Below are positions 32,828 to 41,830 of a DNA stretch of 64,000 bases, one piece after another. This stretch comes from Microbacterium gallinarum (GTDB lineage Bacteria; Actinomycetota; Actinomycetes; Actinomycetales; Microbacteriaceae): NCBI RefSeq assembly GCF_014837165.1, contig NZ_JACSPM010000002.1, positions 1 to 64,000 of the forward strand, read 5' to 3'. Position numbers and translations under genes: made by a program. Each line of letters opens with the position of its first letter. The stretch's first letter is position 1. Below the pieces are notes generated by a model. That model was not told where the DNA came from. It made no database searches and saw only the letters and a list, made by a program, of their open reading frames with translations.

Positions 32828-35124
32828 CCTACGACGCCCCCTACCTCGACCCCGAGCTCCCGGTCGAGGAGCGGATCGCCGACCTGCTGGGCCGCATGAC
32901 CCTCGAGGAGAAGGTCGGGCAGATGCTGCAGCTCGACGCCCGCGAGGACCTCGACGACCAGATCCTGCGGATGCACGCCGGCTCGATCCTGCACGCCTCG
33001 CCCGCCCGGGTGCTGCGTGCGCGGGACCTGACGCTCCAGACGCGCCTGCGGATCCCGCTGCTCGTCGGCGAGGACTGCATCCACGGCCACGCGTTCTGGG
33101 AGGGCGGCACCGTCTTCCCGACGCAGCTGGGCATGGCGGCGACGTGGGATGCCGCGCTCGTCGAGCAGGTCGCACGTGCGACCGCCGCCGAGGTGGCGGC
33201 CACCGGCATCCACTGGACCTTCTCTCCCGTGCTGTGCATCGCGCGCGACCTCCGCTGGGGCCGCATCGACGAGACGTTCGGCGAGGACCCGTACCTGATC
33301 GGCGAGCTCGCCTCGGCGATGGTGCGCGGTTACCAGGGCGGCGGGCTCGGCGACCCGGACGCGATCCTCGCGACGGCCAAGCACTTCGCCGGCTACTCCG
33401 AGACCCAGGGCGGCCGCGACGCGAGCGAGGCCGACATCTCGCGGCGCAAGCTGCGGTCGTGGTTCCTCCCGCCGTTCGAGAGAGTGGCGAAGGAGGGATG
33501 CCGCACCTTCATGCTCGGCTATCAGACGACCGACGGCGTGCCGATCACCGTCAACGACTGGCTGCTCAACGACGTGCTGCGCGGCGAGTGGGGCTACACG
33601 GGCACCCTCATCACCGATTGGGACAACGTCGGACGCATGGTGTGGGAGCAGAAGGTGCAGCCCGACTACGCGCACGCCGCCGCCGCGGCGGTCAAGGCCG
33701 GCAACGACATGGTCATGACCACGCCGGGCTTCTTCCACGGTGCACTGCTGGCGATCGAGCGCGGCCTGATGGCCGAGCGCGACCTCGATCGTGCGGTGTC
33801 GCGCATCCTGCGCCTGAAGTTCGAGTTCGGACTGTTCGAGAACCCGCGGCTTCCCGACGCCGAGCGCATCGAGACCGTGATCGGCCGTCCCGAGCACGTC
33901 GCCCTCAACCTCGAGACCGCGCGGCGCTCGCTCGTGCTGCTGCAGAACGACGGCACGCTCCCGTTGGGCGACGATGGCACGCCTCGCCGCATCGCGGTGG
34001 TCGGGCCGCTCGCCGACGACGCGCAGACGCAGCTCGGCGACTGGGCAGGATCGTCGGGCCAGGTCGACTGGTTGCCCGACGGCCAGCCGCGCGAGCTCAT
34101 CACGACGGTGCTCGACGGGCTGCGAGCGCATGCGCCGTCGACCTGGGACATCGCGCACGCGCGCGGCGCCGACATCCTCACCCTCGAGGAGGATCCGGAA
34201 GGCGCCTTCTTCCCCGACGGCCAGCCGCGCCCGCAGATCGTGGTGCCCGTCGCCCCCGACGCCGCGCTCATCGCCGAGGCCGTCGCCGCTGCCGCTGACG
34301 CGGACTACGTGGTCGCCGTCGTGGGCGACCGGGTCGAGCTCGTGGGCGAAGGGCGGTCCACGGCGACCCTTGAGCTGCTCGGCGGCCAGAATGCGCTCCT
34401 CGAGGCGCTGGCGGCGACCGGCACGCCCCTGATCGTGGTGCTGCTCGCGTCGAAGCCGCTCGTGCTTCCGCAGTCGGTGACGGATGCCGCGGCCCTGGTG
34501 TGGACCGCCAATCCGGGCATGCAGGGCGGTCGGGCGATCGCCGAGCTGCTGCTGGGTCTCATCGAGCCCTCCGGCCGCCTGCCGATCTCGTTCGCCCGCC
34601 ACGTCGGCCAGCAGCCGACGTACTACAACCAGGTGCGCGGACAGCACGGATCGCGGTACGCCGACCTGACGCAGGCTCCTGCGCACGCGTTCGGCGACGG
34701 CCTGTCGTACACGCGCGTCGAGTACTCCGACCTGCGGATCGCGGAGCCGGTGCTGGGTGAGGCCGACACGGTGCGCGCGACGGTGACGGTGCGCAACACC
34801 GGGTCGCGGCCCGCGCGCGAGGTCGTGCAGGCCTACGTTCGGGACAGCGTGACGTCGGTCAGCTGGGCCGACAAGGAGCTCAAGGGGTTCACCGTCGTCG
34901 ACGTCGAGCAGGGCGCGCAGGCGACGGTCGAGCTCGCGATCGCGGTCGCCGACTGCACGATCGTCGACGCCCAGGGCAACCGGGTCGTCGAGGCCGGGGA
35001 GTTCGAGCTGCTGGTGGGCCCGTCGTCACGCGACGAGACGCTGCTCAGCGCAAGCTTCACGGTCTCGGCCGGCGACGCCGAGAGCGCAGTCGAGCTGCTG
35101 ACCGCGGCGGCGCTCACCCCTTGA
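32824..35124 (+). CDS. GH3 beta-glucosidase
   Basis: This 766-aa glycosidase hydrolyses beta-linked glucosides or oligosaccharides, probably after import. It has the TIM barrel with KHFAGYSETQGGRD, the nucleophile region LITDWDNVGRM (D265) and an alpha/beta sandwich (VAVVGDRVELVGEGRST), then a fibronectin-type III domain at the C-terminus (TVRATVTVRNTGSRPAREVV). There is no signal peptide, so it acts in the cytoplasm. GTG at 32824 overlaps the upstream stop. Its position at the end of the TetR-controlled ABC operon supports a cello-, laminari- or similar beta-glucan oligomer as the substrate. Confidence 0.92.
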   Translation: MTYDAPYLDPELPVEERIADLLGRMTLEEKVGQMLQLDAREDLDDQILRMHAGSILHASPARVLRARDLTLQTRLRIPLLVGEDCIHGHAFWEGGTVFPTQLGMAATWDAALVEQVARATAAEVAATGIHWTFSPVLCIARDLRWGRIDETFGEDPYLIGELASAMVRGYQGGGLGDPDAILATAKHFAGYSETQGGRDASEADISRRKLRSWFLPPFERVAKEGCRTFMLGYQTTDGVPITVNDWLLNDVLRGEWGYTGTLITDWDNVGRMVWEQKVQPDYAHAAAAAVKAGNDMVMTTPGFFHGALLAIERGLMAERDLDRAVSRILRLKFEFGLFENPRLPDAERIETVIGRPEHVALNLETARRSLVLLQNDGTLPLGDDGTPRRIAVVGPLADDAQTQLGDWAGSSGQVDWLPDGQPRELITTVLDGLRAHAPSTWDIAHARGADILTLEEDPEGAFFPDGQPRPQIVVPVAPDAALIAEAVAAAADADYVVAVVGDRVELVGEGRSTATLELLGGQNALLEALAATGTPLIVVLLASKPLVLPQSVTDAAALVWTANPGMQGGRAIAELLLGLIEPSGRLPISFARHVGQQPTYYNQVRGQHGSRYADLTQAPAHAFGDGLSYTRVEYSDLRIAEPVLGEADTVRATVTVRNTGSRPAREVVQAYVRDSVTSVSWADKELKGFTVVDVEQGAQATVELAIAVADCTIVDAQGNRVVEAGEFELLVGPSSRDETLLSASFTVSAGDAESAVELLTAAALTP

Positions 35125-35149
35125 CCCGCGGGGGCGGCGGCGCGCCGAG

Positions 35150-36031
35150 TCACTCCTTCGCGTCGTCGTCCTCGTCGGACTCGTCTTCGTCGGACTCGTC
35201 TTCGTCGTCCGAGTCGTCCTCGTCCGTGTCGTCGTCCTCGTCCGAGTCGTCTTCGTCGTCCTCGTCTTCGTCGTCCGAGTCGTCGTCCGCATCCTCGTCG
35301 AGCTCGTCGATGTCGACGCCGTCGAGGTCGCCGGCGTGCAGGATCGGCGAGCCGTCGTCGTCGAAGTCGGCCGCATCGAGGTCGTCGACGTCGTCGAGGT
35401 CGTCGGCGTCGTCCGCATCCTGGGCCGACTCGTCGGCCGCGTGCGGTGCCTCCGCGAGCGCGACCTGGGCCGCCTGGTACTCGGCGAGACGCACGGCCCA
35501 CGGCACCCAGTCCGGAGCGAGGAGCGCACCGTCACCGGGAAGCAGCTCGACCTCGAGCACCGTCGGCTCGGCGTCCTCGACCCGCGCGAGGCTCACCGTC
35601 CACAACCACCCGGGGTATCCCGCGAGCCGGTTGTGGAAGCGCAGCGACACGACGCCGTCGGGCTCCACGCGGTAGTCCGCGGCGTCGCCGATGGTCGTGG
35701 CCGGCGTGATCTCGCGCAGGGCGGCGAGCGCCAGGTCGTGCGCCTCGAGCAGGGCCGGGTCGGGATCCGGGATGACGACCTCGGTCGCCTCGGCGTCGAC
35801 CGCCTCAGCCGCCTCGGTCTCGACCACATCGGCCTCAGGCTCCTCGGCCTCGGGCTCAGCGGCGACCTCGGGCTCAGCAGCGACCTCGGCCGCGGCATCC
35901 GTCACCGCATCCGTCTCGGGCGAGGCCTCGGTCGCGACGTTCCCGTCGGTCTGGGGTGCGTCCGAGGGCGCGTCGCCGACCGGCGACGCGTCGACGTCGG
36001 GCGTCGGGTCGGACTCAGGCGTCGAGTTCAT
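35150..36031 (-). CDS. DUF3027 protein with long acidic tail
   Basis: This 293-aa protein begins with an acidic disordered region (SPVGDAPSDAPQTDG..., repeated PEVAAEPEAEEPEAD), then a compact DUF3027 domain (HDLALAALREITPATTIGDAADYRVEPDGVVSLRFHNRLAGYPGWLWTVSLARV) and ends with an extreme Asp/Glu/Ser tail of about 40 residues (DSDDEDEDDEDDSDEDDDTDEDD). The DNA under the tail is a repeat of CGTCGTC-like triplets. DUF3027 is common in actinobacteria and unassigned. The start at 36031 overlaps the CspA-like gene's stop by 17 nt, so they are coupled. Confidence 0.85.
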   Translation of the reverse strand: MNSTPESDPTPDVDASPVGDAPSDAPQTDGNVATEASPETDAVTDAAAEVAAEPEVAAEPEAEEPEADVVETEAAEAVDAEATEVVIPDPDPALLEAHDLALAALREITPATTIGDAADYRVEPDGVVSLRFHNRLAGYPGWLWTVSLARVEDAEPTVLEVELLPGDGALLAPDWVPWAVRLAEYQAAQVALAEAPHAADESAQDADDADDLDDVDDLDAADFDDDGSPILHAGDLDGVDIDELDEDADDDSDDEDEDDEDDSDEDDDTDEDDSDDEDESDEDESDEDDDAKE

Positions 36032-36398
36032 CCGCCACCTTGCGCAGCACGGCCGCCACCTTCTTGGCCTGCGCGCCACTGGGGTAACGCCCCCGGCGCA
36101 GGTCGTCGGCGGTGCCGTCGAGCAGCTTGACGAGGTCTTCGATGATGATCGCCATGTCGTCGGCGGGCTTGCGCGCGCGCTTAGCGAGGCTGACCGGAGC
36201 CTCGAGCACGCGCACCGACAGAGCCTGGAGTCCGCGCTTGCCGTCGGCGACGCCGAACTCGAGGCGCGTGCCGGCCTTGGGCGCCGGGGTGCCCGTGGGA
36301 AGGGCGGTGGCGTGTAGGAAGACGTCCTGGCCGTCATCGGTGGCGATGAAGCCGAACCCCTTCTCCTCGTCGTAGAACCTGACCTTGCCGGTGGGCAT
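36015..36398 (-). CDS. CspA-like cold-shock-domain protein with C-terminal extension
   Basis: This 127-aa protein starts with a complete cold-shock domain (MPTGKVRFYDEEKGFGFIATDDGQDVFLHATALP, ribonucleoprotein motifs KGFGF and DVFLH). It continues for about 60 residues beyond the usual 67, with a basic, helical region (LAKRARKPADDMAIIIEDLVKLLDG...AKKVAAVLRKVADELDA). It binds single-stranded nucleic acid. In actinobacteria this variant is typically followed by a DUF3027 gene, as here. Confidence 0.9.
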   Translation of the reverse strand: MPTGKVRFYDEEKGFGFIATDDGQDVFLHATALPTGTPAPKAGTRLEFGVADGKRGLQALSVRVLEAPVSLAKRARKPADDMAIIIEDLVKLLDGTADDLRRGRYPSGAQAKKVAAVLRKVADELDA

Positions 36399-36533
36399 CG
36401 AAACCTCGCTGTGTACGGCGCCGGATGGACGGCGGGCATGACGGAATAGAGATACGCAGATCCCTGCCCCCCAGCCTACGGCACCACCGTCGCCTCGTCC
36501 GCGTCGCGGGGCACAGCCACTAGGCTGAAGCGG

Positions 36534-36800
36534 ATGAGTACGAACACGCCCGGTGAAGACGTCCCCGTCCGCCGGATCGACCGCATTCTGGCGTTCATGT
36601 CGCTGGGCCTCCTCGTGCTCTCGATCGTCAGCTTCTTCGCGATCATGATCGCCTCGTCGTCGGGCGCCGACATGAGCACGGGCATCTGGCCCGCCGTCGG
36701 TCTGCTGGTCTACGTCGCTCCGATCATCGCCTTCGCCATGATCCTCGCGGTCCTCATCATGAGCTTCGTGCGGAGGGCTCGGGCCAACCGAGGCGGCTGA
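36534..36800 (+). CDS. Small two-pass membrane protein
   Basis: This 88-aa protein has a polar N-terminus followed by two membrane segments (ILAFMSLGLLVLSIVSFFAIMIA and WPAVGLLVYVAPIIAFAMILAVLIMSFV) and a basic C-terminus (RRARANRGG). TAGGCT (36521-36526) lies 7 nt before ATG, a leaderless arrangement. The helicase-associated gene begins immediately after its stop. Common among actinobacteria, no known function. Confidence 0.8.
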   Translation: MSTNTPGEDVPVRRIDRILAFMSLGLLVLSIVSFFAIMIASSSGADMSTGIWPAVGLLVYVAPIIAFAMILAVLIMSFVRRARANRGG

Positions 36801-38513
36801 GTGGTCTCCGACGAGCGGGCGCTGGCGACCTGGTTGGCGGGTCGTCCTGACGATGCGCTCGCCGAGACGCTCGCCGCGCGCGGCGTGCCCGCGTCGGCCG
36901 CCTGGCACGACTTCTTCGACGCCGCCGAGGCGCTGCTGGATGCCGCATCCGTCGATCGCGCTCTCGTGCGGCTCCCCCGCTCGGCCCTCGCCGATCTCGC
37001 CGCTCCATCGGCGACCGACGCGCGGCTCGCGCAGCTCGCCCTCGTGAACGACGCCGGCGTTCCCTACGCGTCCGTCTCGGAGCGCGTCGCCGACCTCCGG
37101 TCGCGCCAGCCCGCCGCGTTCACCGCGGCTCCGGTCTCCCCGGCACCGGCTCCCGCCGACGAGCGGCACACCGCGGCCGCCGCCGAGCGGGCGTTCACGA
37201 CGGCCGGCTCGCTGGCAGATGTGCTGCTGGCCTGTCTGCATGCTCCGTTCGCCCGCACGGGCGCGGGCTCGGTGAGCGCGGCGGAGCGCAAGCGACTGCT
37301 CGACACCGGCGCGCTCCGCGAGACCGACGACCTCGAGGATCTCCTCGCGGCGGCCGCGATGGCCGGCCTCGCCCTCGCGCAGGAGCGCCAATGGGAGGTC
37401 ACGACCGAGGGCGAGCGCTGGCTCGAGACGACGACCGCAGCGCGCTGGACCACGATCGCGAACGGATTCCGCGCGTCGCTTCCCGGCGGCGTGCGCACGC
37501 CCGACGGCGGTTTCACCCCGCCCGAGACGTGGGCGGCCGCGTATCCGCTCGACCCGGACTGGCCGGCGCGCGCGGCGCGCCTGCACCGCGTGGGCGAGAA
37601 CTGGGGCCTTCTCGGCAAGGACGGCACCGAGTTCGAGTGGACGACGTCGCTGCGCCGCGGCGAAGACGCCGATGCCTCCGCGCTCGTGGAGCAGCTGCCC
37701 GCGGAGATCGACCGGGTGTACCTGCAGGCCGACCTGACCGCCATCGCCCCGGGTCCTCTCGCGCCGTCGCTCGATCTGCGACTGCGCGGGATCGCCGTGC
37801 GGGAGTCCCGCGCCCAGGCCTCGACGTACCGGTTCACAGCGACGTCGCTGGGCGCCGGCATGACCGAGGGCGAGACGGCCGGGTCGATCCGCGCCTTCCT
37901 GACGGAGCTGTCGCTCACCGGCATCCCGCAGCCGCTCGAGTATCTGATCGAGAGCACCGCCGCCCGCCACGGCCTCGTGCGGGTGCGCGCCGACGAGGCG
38001 TCGGCGCGGACGCGCATCGAGAGTACGGATGCCGCGCTGCGCGAGACGATCGCCATCGACCAGGCGCTGCGGCCCCTCGGCCTGCTGACCGAAGGCGACG
38101 CGCTCGTCTCACGCGTGACGCGTGACGCCGTGTACTGGTCGCTCGCCGATGCGCGCTATCCCGTGGTCGCGCTCGACCAGGACGGCGCGCCCGAGCCCGT
38201 GCACCGTCGGGCCGCCGGCGTCCGCGAGTCCGCCGCATCGACGCCCGTCGAGACGTACGCCCGGCTGCTGGCCGCGCTGCGCAGCGGTCACGGCACGGAG
38301 GGCGAAGAGGGCTGGCTGGGCCGCGAGCTCGAGCAGGCGGTGCGCGCGCGCTCCGAGATCGTGGTGGTCGTGCGGATGCCCGACGGTGCGGAGCGCACGC
38401 TGACGCTCGAGGCGTCGGGACTCGGCGGCGGCCGCCTGCGCGGACGCGACAGGGCCGCCGACATCGAGCGCACGCTGCCCGTGTCGAGCATCGTGAGCGT
38501 GCGGCCCGTCTGA
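36801..38513 (+). CDS. Helicase-associated protein preceding XPB
   Basis: This 570-aa protein lacks Walker motifs and is the actinobacterial 'helicase-associated' protein regularly paired with XPB. It has Ala-rich helical repeats at the N-terminus and a winged-helix or XPB_DRD-like C-terminal part (AVYWSLADARYPVVALDQDG, VETYARLLAALRSGHGTEGEEGW). GTG at 36801 directly abuts the upstream stop, so it is cotranscribed with the small membrane protein. Probable partner of XPB in DNA repair; direct evidence is lacking. Confidence 0.82.
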   Translation: MVSDERALATWLAGRPDDALAETLAARGVPASAAWHDFFDAAEALLDAASVDRALVRLPRSALADLAAPSATDARLAQLALVNDAGVPYASVSERVADLRSRQPAAFTAAPVSPAPAPADERHTAAAAERAFTTAGSLADVLLACLHAPFARTGAGSVSAAERKRLLDTGALRETDDLEDLLAAAAMAGLALAQERQWEVTTEGERWLETTTAARWTTIANGFRASLPGGVRTPDGGFTPPETWAAAYPLDPDWPARAARLHRVGENWGLLGKDGTEFEWTTSLRRGEDADASALVEQLPAEIDRVYLQADLTAIAPGPLAPSLDLRLRGIAVRESRAQASTYRFTATSLGAGMTEGETAGSIRAFLTELSLTGIPQPLEYLIESTAARHGLVRVRADEASARTRIESTDAALRETIAIDQALRPLGLLTEGDALVSRVTRDAVYWSLADARYPVVALDQDGAPEPVHRRAAGVRESAASTPVETYARLLAALRSGHGTEGEEGWLGRELEQAVRARSEIVVVVRMPDGAERTLTLEASGLGGGRLRGRDRAADIERTLPVSSIVSVRPV

Positions 38514-38594
38514 TCCGCGTCTCTCCGCGCGTCGCGTCACGCGGTCGCGCCCACGACCGCCGGGTCGTCGCCGCCCCCGGTAGACTGGCTCGTT

Positions 38595-40253
38595 ATGGCT
38601 GACGGCCCACTCATCGTCCAGAGCGACCGCACGGTGCTGCTCGAAGTCGCCCATCCCGATGCGGAGAGCGCGCGGCACGAGCTCGCCATCTTCGCCGAAC
38701 TCGAACGCGCCCCCGAGCACATCCACACCTACCGCATCACGCGGCTCGGCCTGTGGAACGCCCGCGCCGCCGGGCACGATGCGGCGGACATGCTCGCGAC
38801 GCTCGAGCGGTGGTCGCGCTTCCCGGTGCCGCCGTCGGTGTCGATCGACATCGCCGAGACGGTCGGCCGGTACGGCCGTCTCGTCATCGAGCGCGCGCCG
38901 GTCGCGGAAGACGGCTCGGGCGGCGAGCTGATCCTCCGGTCGACGGATGCCGCGGTCCTGACCGAGGTGTCGAAGAACAAGCGCATCCAGCCCCTGCTCA
39001 TCGGCCGGCCCTCCCCCGACTCGTTCGTGATCGACGCGTGGGCACGCGGGCACATCAAGCAGGAACTGCTGAAGATCGGCTGGCCGGCCGAAGACCTCGC
39101 CGGGTACACGCCGGGGACGCCGCATCCGATCGACCTCGCAGAGGACGGCTGGAACCTGCGTCCCTACCAGCGCCAGGCGGTCGACATCTTCACCGACGGC
39201 GGGTCGGGCGTGGTCGTCCTCCCCTGCGGCGCCGGCAAGACGCTCGTCGGCGCCGGTGCGATGGCCGCGACTAAGACGACCACGCTGATCCTCGTGACCA
39301 ACACCGTCAGCGCGCGCCAGTGGCGCGACGAGCTGCTCAAGCGCACCTCGCTGACGCCCGAGGAGATCGGCGAGTACTCCGGGCAGTCCAAGGAGATCAA
39401 GCCGGTCACGATCGCGACGTACCAGATCCTCACCGCGAAGCGGAAGGGACAGTACGCCCACCTCGCGCTGCTGGATGCCCTCGATTGGGGCCTCATCGTC
39501 TACGACGAGGTGCACCTGCTGCCGGCGCCGGTGTTCAAGCTCACCGCCGACCTGCAGGCGCGCCGGCGACTCGGCCTCACGGCCACCCTCGTGCGCGAGG
39601 ACGGCCGCGAGGGCGACGTCTTCAGCCTCATCGGCCCGAAGCGGTTCGACGCGCCGTGGAAGGAGATCGAGGCCCAGGGCTTCATCTCGCCGGCCGTCTG
39701 CTACGAGGTGCGCGTCGACCTTCCGGCCGGCGACCGCCTCGAGTACGCCGCGGCCGCCGACGACGAGCGCTACCGCCTCGCTGCGACCGCGCCCGCCAAG
39801 ATCGGCGTCGTGCGGCGGCTCGTCGATCGGCACGCGGGCGAGCGTATCCTCGTGATCGGGCAGTACCTCGACCAGATCGATCTGCTCGCCGAGTCGCTCG
39901 GCGCCCCGAAGATCACGGGCGCGACGCCGGTCGACGAGCGCGAGCAGCTCTATCAGGCGTTCCGCGTCGGCGAGATCTCTCTGCTCGTCGTGTCGAAGGT
40001 GGCGAACTTCTCGATCGATCTGCCCGAGGCATCCGTCGCCATCCAGGTGTCGGGATCGTTCGGCTCGCGCCAGGAGGAGGCTCAGCGCCTCGGACGCCTT
40101 CTGCGACCCAAGGAGTCGGGCAACACCGCCAGCTTCTACACGCTCATCGCACGCGACACCGTCGACCAGGACTTCGCGCAGAACCGGCAGCGGTTCCTCG
40201 CCGAGCAGGGCTACGCATACACGATCCTCGATGCGGACGGCATCGCGGCCTGA
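38595..40253 (+). CDS. XPB-like DEAD/DEAH-box DNA repair helicase
   Basis: This 552-aa superfamily 2 helicase has a damage-recognition-like N-terminal domain and motif I LPCGAGKTLVGAG, motif II VYDEVHLLPAP (DEVH), motif III GLTATLVREDGREGD and motif VI QEEAQRLGRLLRPK. Bacterial and mycobacterial XPB proteins unwind DNA 3'-5' and have been tied to repair. ATG at 38595 follows TAGACT (38581-38586) by 8 nt, suggesting a leaderless mRNA. It is next to its usual partner gene. Confidence 0.93.
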   Translation: MADGPLIVQSDRTVLLEVAHPDAESARHELAIFAELERAPEHIHTYRITRLGLWNARAAGHDAADMLATLERWSRFPVPPSVSIDIAETVGRYGRLVIERAPVAEDGSGGELILRSTDAAVLTEVSKNKRIQPLLIGRPSPDSFVIDAWARGHIKQELLKIGWPAEDLAGYTPGTPHPIDLAEDGWNLRPYQRQAVDIFTDGGSGVVVLPCGAGKTLVGAGAMAATKTTTLILVTNTVSARQWRDELLKRTSLTPEEIGEYSGQSKEIKPVTIATYQILTAKRKGQYAHLALLDALDWGLIVYDEVHLLPAPVFKLTADLQARRRLGLTATLVREDGREGDVFSLIGPKRFDAPWKEIEAQGFISPAVCYEVRVDLPAGDRLEYAAAADDERYRLAATAPAKIGVVRRLVDRHAGERILVIGQYLDQIDLLAESLGAPKITGATPVDEREQLYQAFRVGEISLLVVSKVANFSIDLPEASVAIQVSGSFGSRQEEAQRLGRLLRPKESGNTASFYTLIARDTVDQDFAQNRQRFLAEQGYAYTILDADGIAA

Positions 40254-40342
40254 CCTCAGCCGTCACGTCTGACCGCGGGCGTCAGCTCACCGTCTCGAGG
40301 ATGCAGGCGGCGAGCGCACTGAAGAAGACGACCGGGGCTGCG

Positions 40343-40828
40343 TCACACAGAACGCCGGCCGGCGAGGTAGGCCGCGATGCGATCCAATGCTCCCGGCCAG
40401 GCGACGGTCTCGAAGAAGTCGCGCGTCGGGGTGTCGGGGAATCCGGTCTGCTCGACGGTGACCAGCGTGCCTGCGTCGGTCGGCGCGAGTCTCAGCACGA
40501 TGAGCGTCTCAGGTGAGGCGGTGACCCGCCCCTCCACCGTCGACTCCCCGGTGTAGCGCGTGACCACGCGGTGCGGGCGATCGATCTCGACGAACGTGAA
40601 GATGTCGTGGACGAGCACGGCCGGATTCGGGTGGAACGTCGCCTCCCACACGCCGCCGACCCGCAGGTCGACGGCCGTGCGCACCTCACCTTCGTCGGGA
40701 CCGAGCTGCGTCAGCCACAGGCGCTGCGCTTCCGGCTCGGTATAGGCAGCGAACACCTCCTCCGGCGTCGCGGGCATCTCTCGCGTCACCCGAAGGCTGA
40801 TCGCTTGGTCGTGAACCGTGTGCGACAT
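40343..40828 (-). CDS. SRPBCC (AHSA1-like) domain protein
   Basis: This 161-aa protein is a START-like helix-grip fold: AISLRVTREMPATPEEVFAAYTEPEAQRLWLTQ at the start, GGVWEATFHPN, HDIFTFVEIDRPHRVV and ETVAWPGALDRIAAYL at the end are AHSA1 landmarks. The family binds hydrophobic ligands or acts with detoxification enzymes. GAGAGGAGC precedes ATG at 40828. It lies 57 bp downstream of the hydrolase gene and probably in the same operon. Confidence 0.88.
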   Translation of the reverse strand: MSHTVHDQAISLRVTREMPATPEEVFAAYTEPEAQRLWLTQLGPDEGEVRTAVDLRVGGVWEATFHPNPAVLVHDIFTFVEIDRPHRVVTRYTGESTVEGRVTASPETLIVLRLAPTDAGTLVTVEQTGFPDTPTRDFFETVAWPGALDRIAAYLAGRRSV

Positions 40829-40885
40829 GGTCGCTCCTCTCGATATCGGCCGCGTCAGTCGCGTCCCCGGCGGCCACGCCGGGAC

Positions 40886-41758
40886 TCATCCGAGCAGGAA
40901 GCCGCCGATGCGGCGCGCCACTTCATCGGGGTTGTCGTCGACCAGGAAGTGGCCGCCGCCCGGCACGAACTCGACCGTCGTGTGGGGCGCATCCTCAGGT
41001 CTGACGGTGAGCGCGTCCTTCGGCAGCAGGGCGTCATCCGCACCGAACAGCACCAATGTCGGAGTGCGCAGCACCCGGCCGATGTATCGTCCGCGGAGGG
41101 CGTTCATGAACCCGGGCAGGATGAGCCCTCGGTACAGCTGCGATGCTGCGCGGGCACGGCGCGGGTCACGCAGCGCCTCCACGTACGCGGCGACGTCGGC
41201 GTCGTTCATGGGGCGCACCTCGAAGCCGCCCAGCAGCCAGTGCGCGAGCCGCTGCCGGCCGCGGGAGAGCAGCATCGGGCCGAGACCCGGTGTGGCGATG
41301 ACCCACTGGAACCAGAGGTGCGGCATCGCCTTCATGAGCCCCGCCGCGAGTGCGCGGCTCATGTGGAAGTAGGGAGCCGGGACCGCGATCGCGACGTAGC
41401 GGCGAATCCGGTCCGGATGCGCGAGGCACAGATCGAAGCCGACGAGAGCGCCCCAGTCATGGGCGACCAGATCGACCTGCCCGAGGCCGAGTTCGTCGAG
41501 GAGCGCGATGAGATCGCGCATCACCGTCGGCGAGTCGTACCCGGACGCGGGGGCGTCCGTCCGACCTGCGCCGCGAAGGTCGGGAGCGATGAGGTGCAAG
41601 CGGTCGGAGAGCGATGCCATGACCGGCGCCCACTCTCGAGAGCTCTGCGGGAACCCGTGGAGCATCAGCACCGGCGCTCCGGCACCGGCTTCGGTCACGT
41701 GAACGCGCAGTCCGTTCGCGGTGACCGTTCGCGAGCGGATGCCGGTGGTCTCGGCCAT
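40886..41758 (-). CDS. Alpha/beta hydrolase, epoxide hydrolase-like
   Basis: This 290-aa enzyme has HGFPQSSREWAPVM (oxyanion HGFP), VAHDWGALVGFDLCL with a catalytic aspartate rather than serine as nucleophile, and GADDALLPKDAL and GGHFLVDDNP for the acid and histidine. Asp nucleophile points to epoxide hydrolase or haloalkane dehalogenase chemistry. Start ATG at 41758 is preferred to 41764 because TACATT (41770-41765) lies 6 nt upstream. It shares a large palindromic operator with the divergent TetR gene. Confidence 0.88.
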   Translation of the reverse strand: MAETTGIRSRTVTANGLRVHVTEAGAGAPVLMLHGFPQSSREWAPVMASLSDRLHLIAPDLRGAGRTDAPASGYDSPTVMRDLIALLDELGLGQVDLVAHDWGALVGFDLCLAHPDRIRRYVAIAVPAPYFHMSRALAAGLMKAMPHLWFQWVIATPGLGPMLLSRGRQRLAHWLLGGFEVRPMNDADVAAYVEALRDPRRARAASQLYRGLILPGFMNALRGRYIGRVLRTPTLVLFGADDALLPKDALTVRPEDAPHTTVEFVPGGGHFLVDDNPDEVARRIGGFLLG

Positions 41759-41768
41759 GCGCACAATG

Positions 41769-41807
41769 TACTACGTTCATAGTGCCGTTGTCACTATGTA
41801 TGTAGTA
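41769..41807. promoter_or_regulatory. Long palindromic operator between hydrolase and TetR genes
   Basis: TACTAC-N3-CATAGTG-N7-CACTATG-N3-GTAGTA is a perfect interrupted palindrome spanning 39 bp, AT-rich against GC-rich surroundings. The hydrolase -10 TACATT (41770-41765) overlaps its left edge, and the TetR -10 TAGGCT (41818-41823) is just right of it. The divergently encoded TetR protein most probably binds here and controls both genes. Confidence 0.85.
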
Positions 41808-41830
41808 ACCCATCCCCTAGGCTTCTCCCG

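Noticed and set aside
32821-34686. Long antisense open frame across the GH3 gene
   Set aside because: It is a shadow of the high GC3 GH3 coding frame, with Arg/His-rich sequence and no recognised domain.
35160-35340. Triplet DNA repeat as a mobile or regulatory repeat
   Set aside because: It is explained by the Asp/Glu/Ser codons of the DUF3027 acidic tail.
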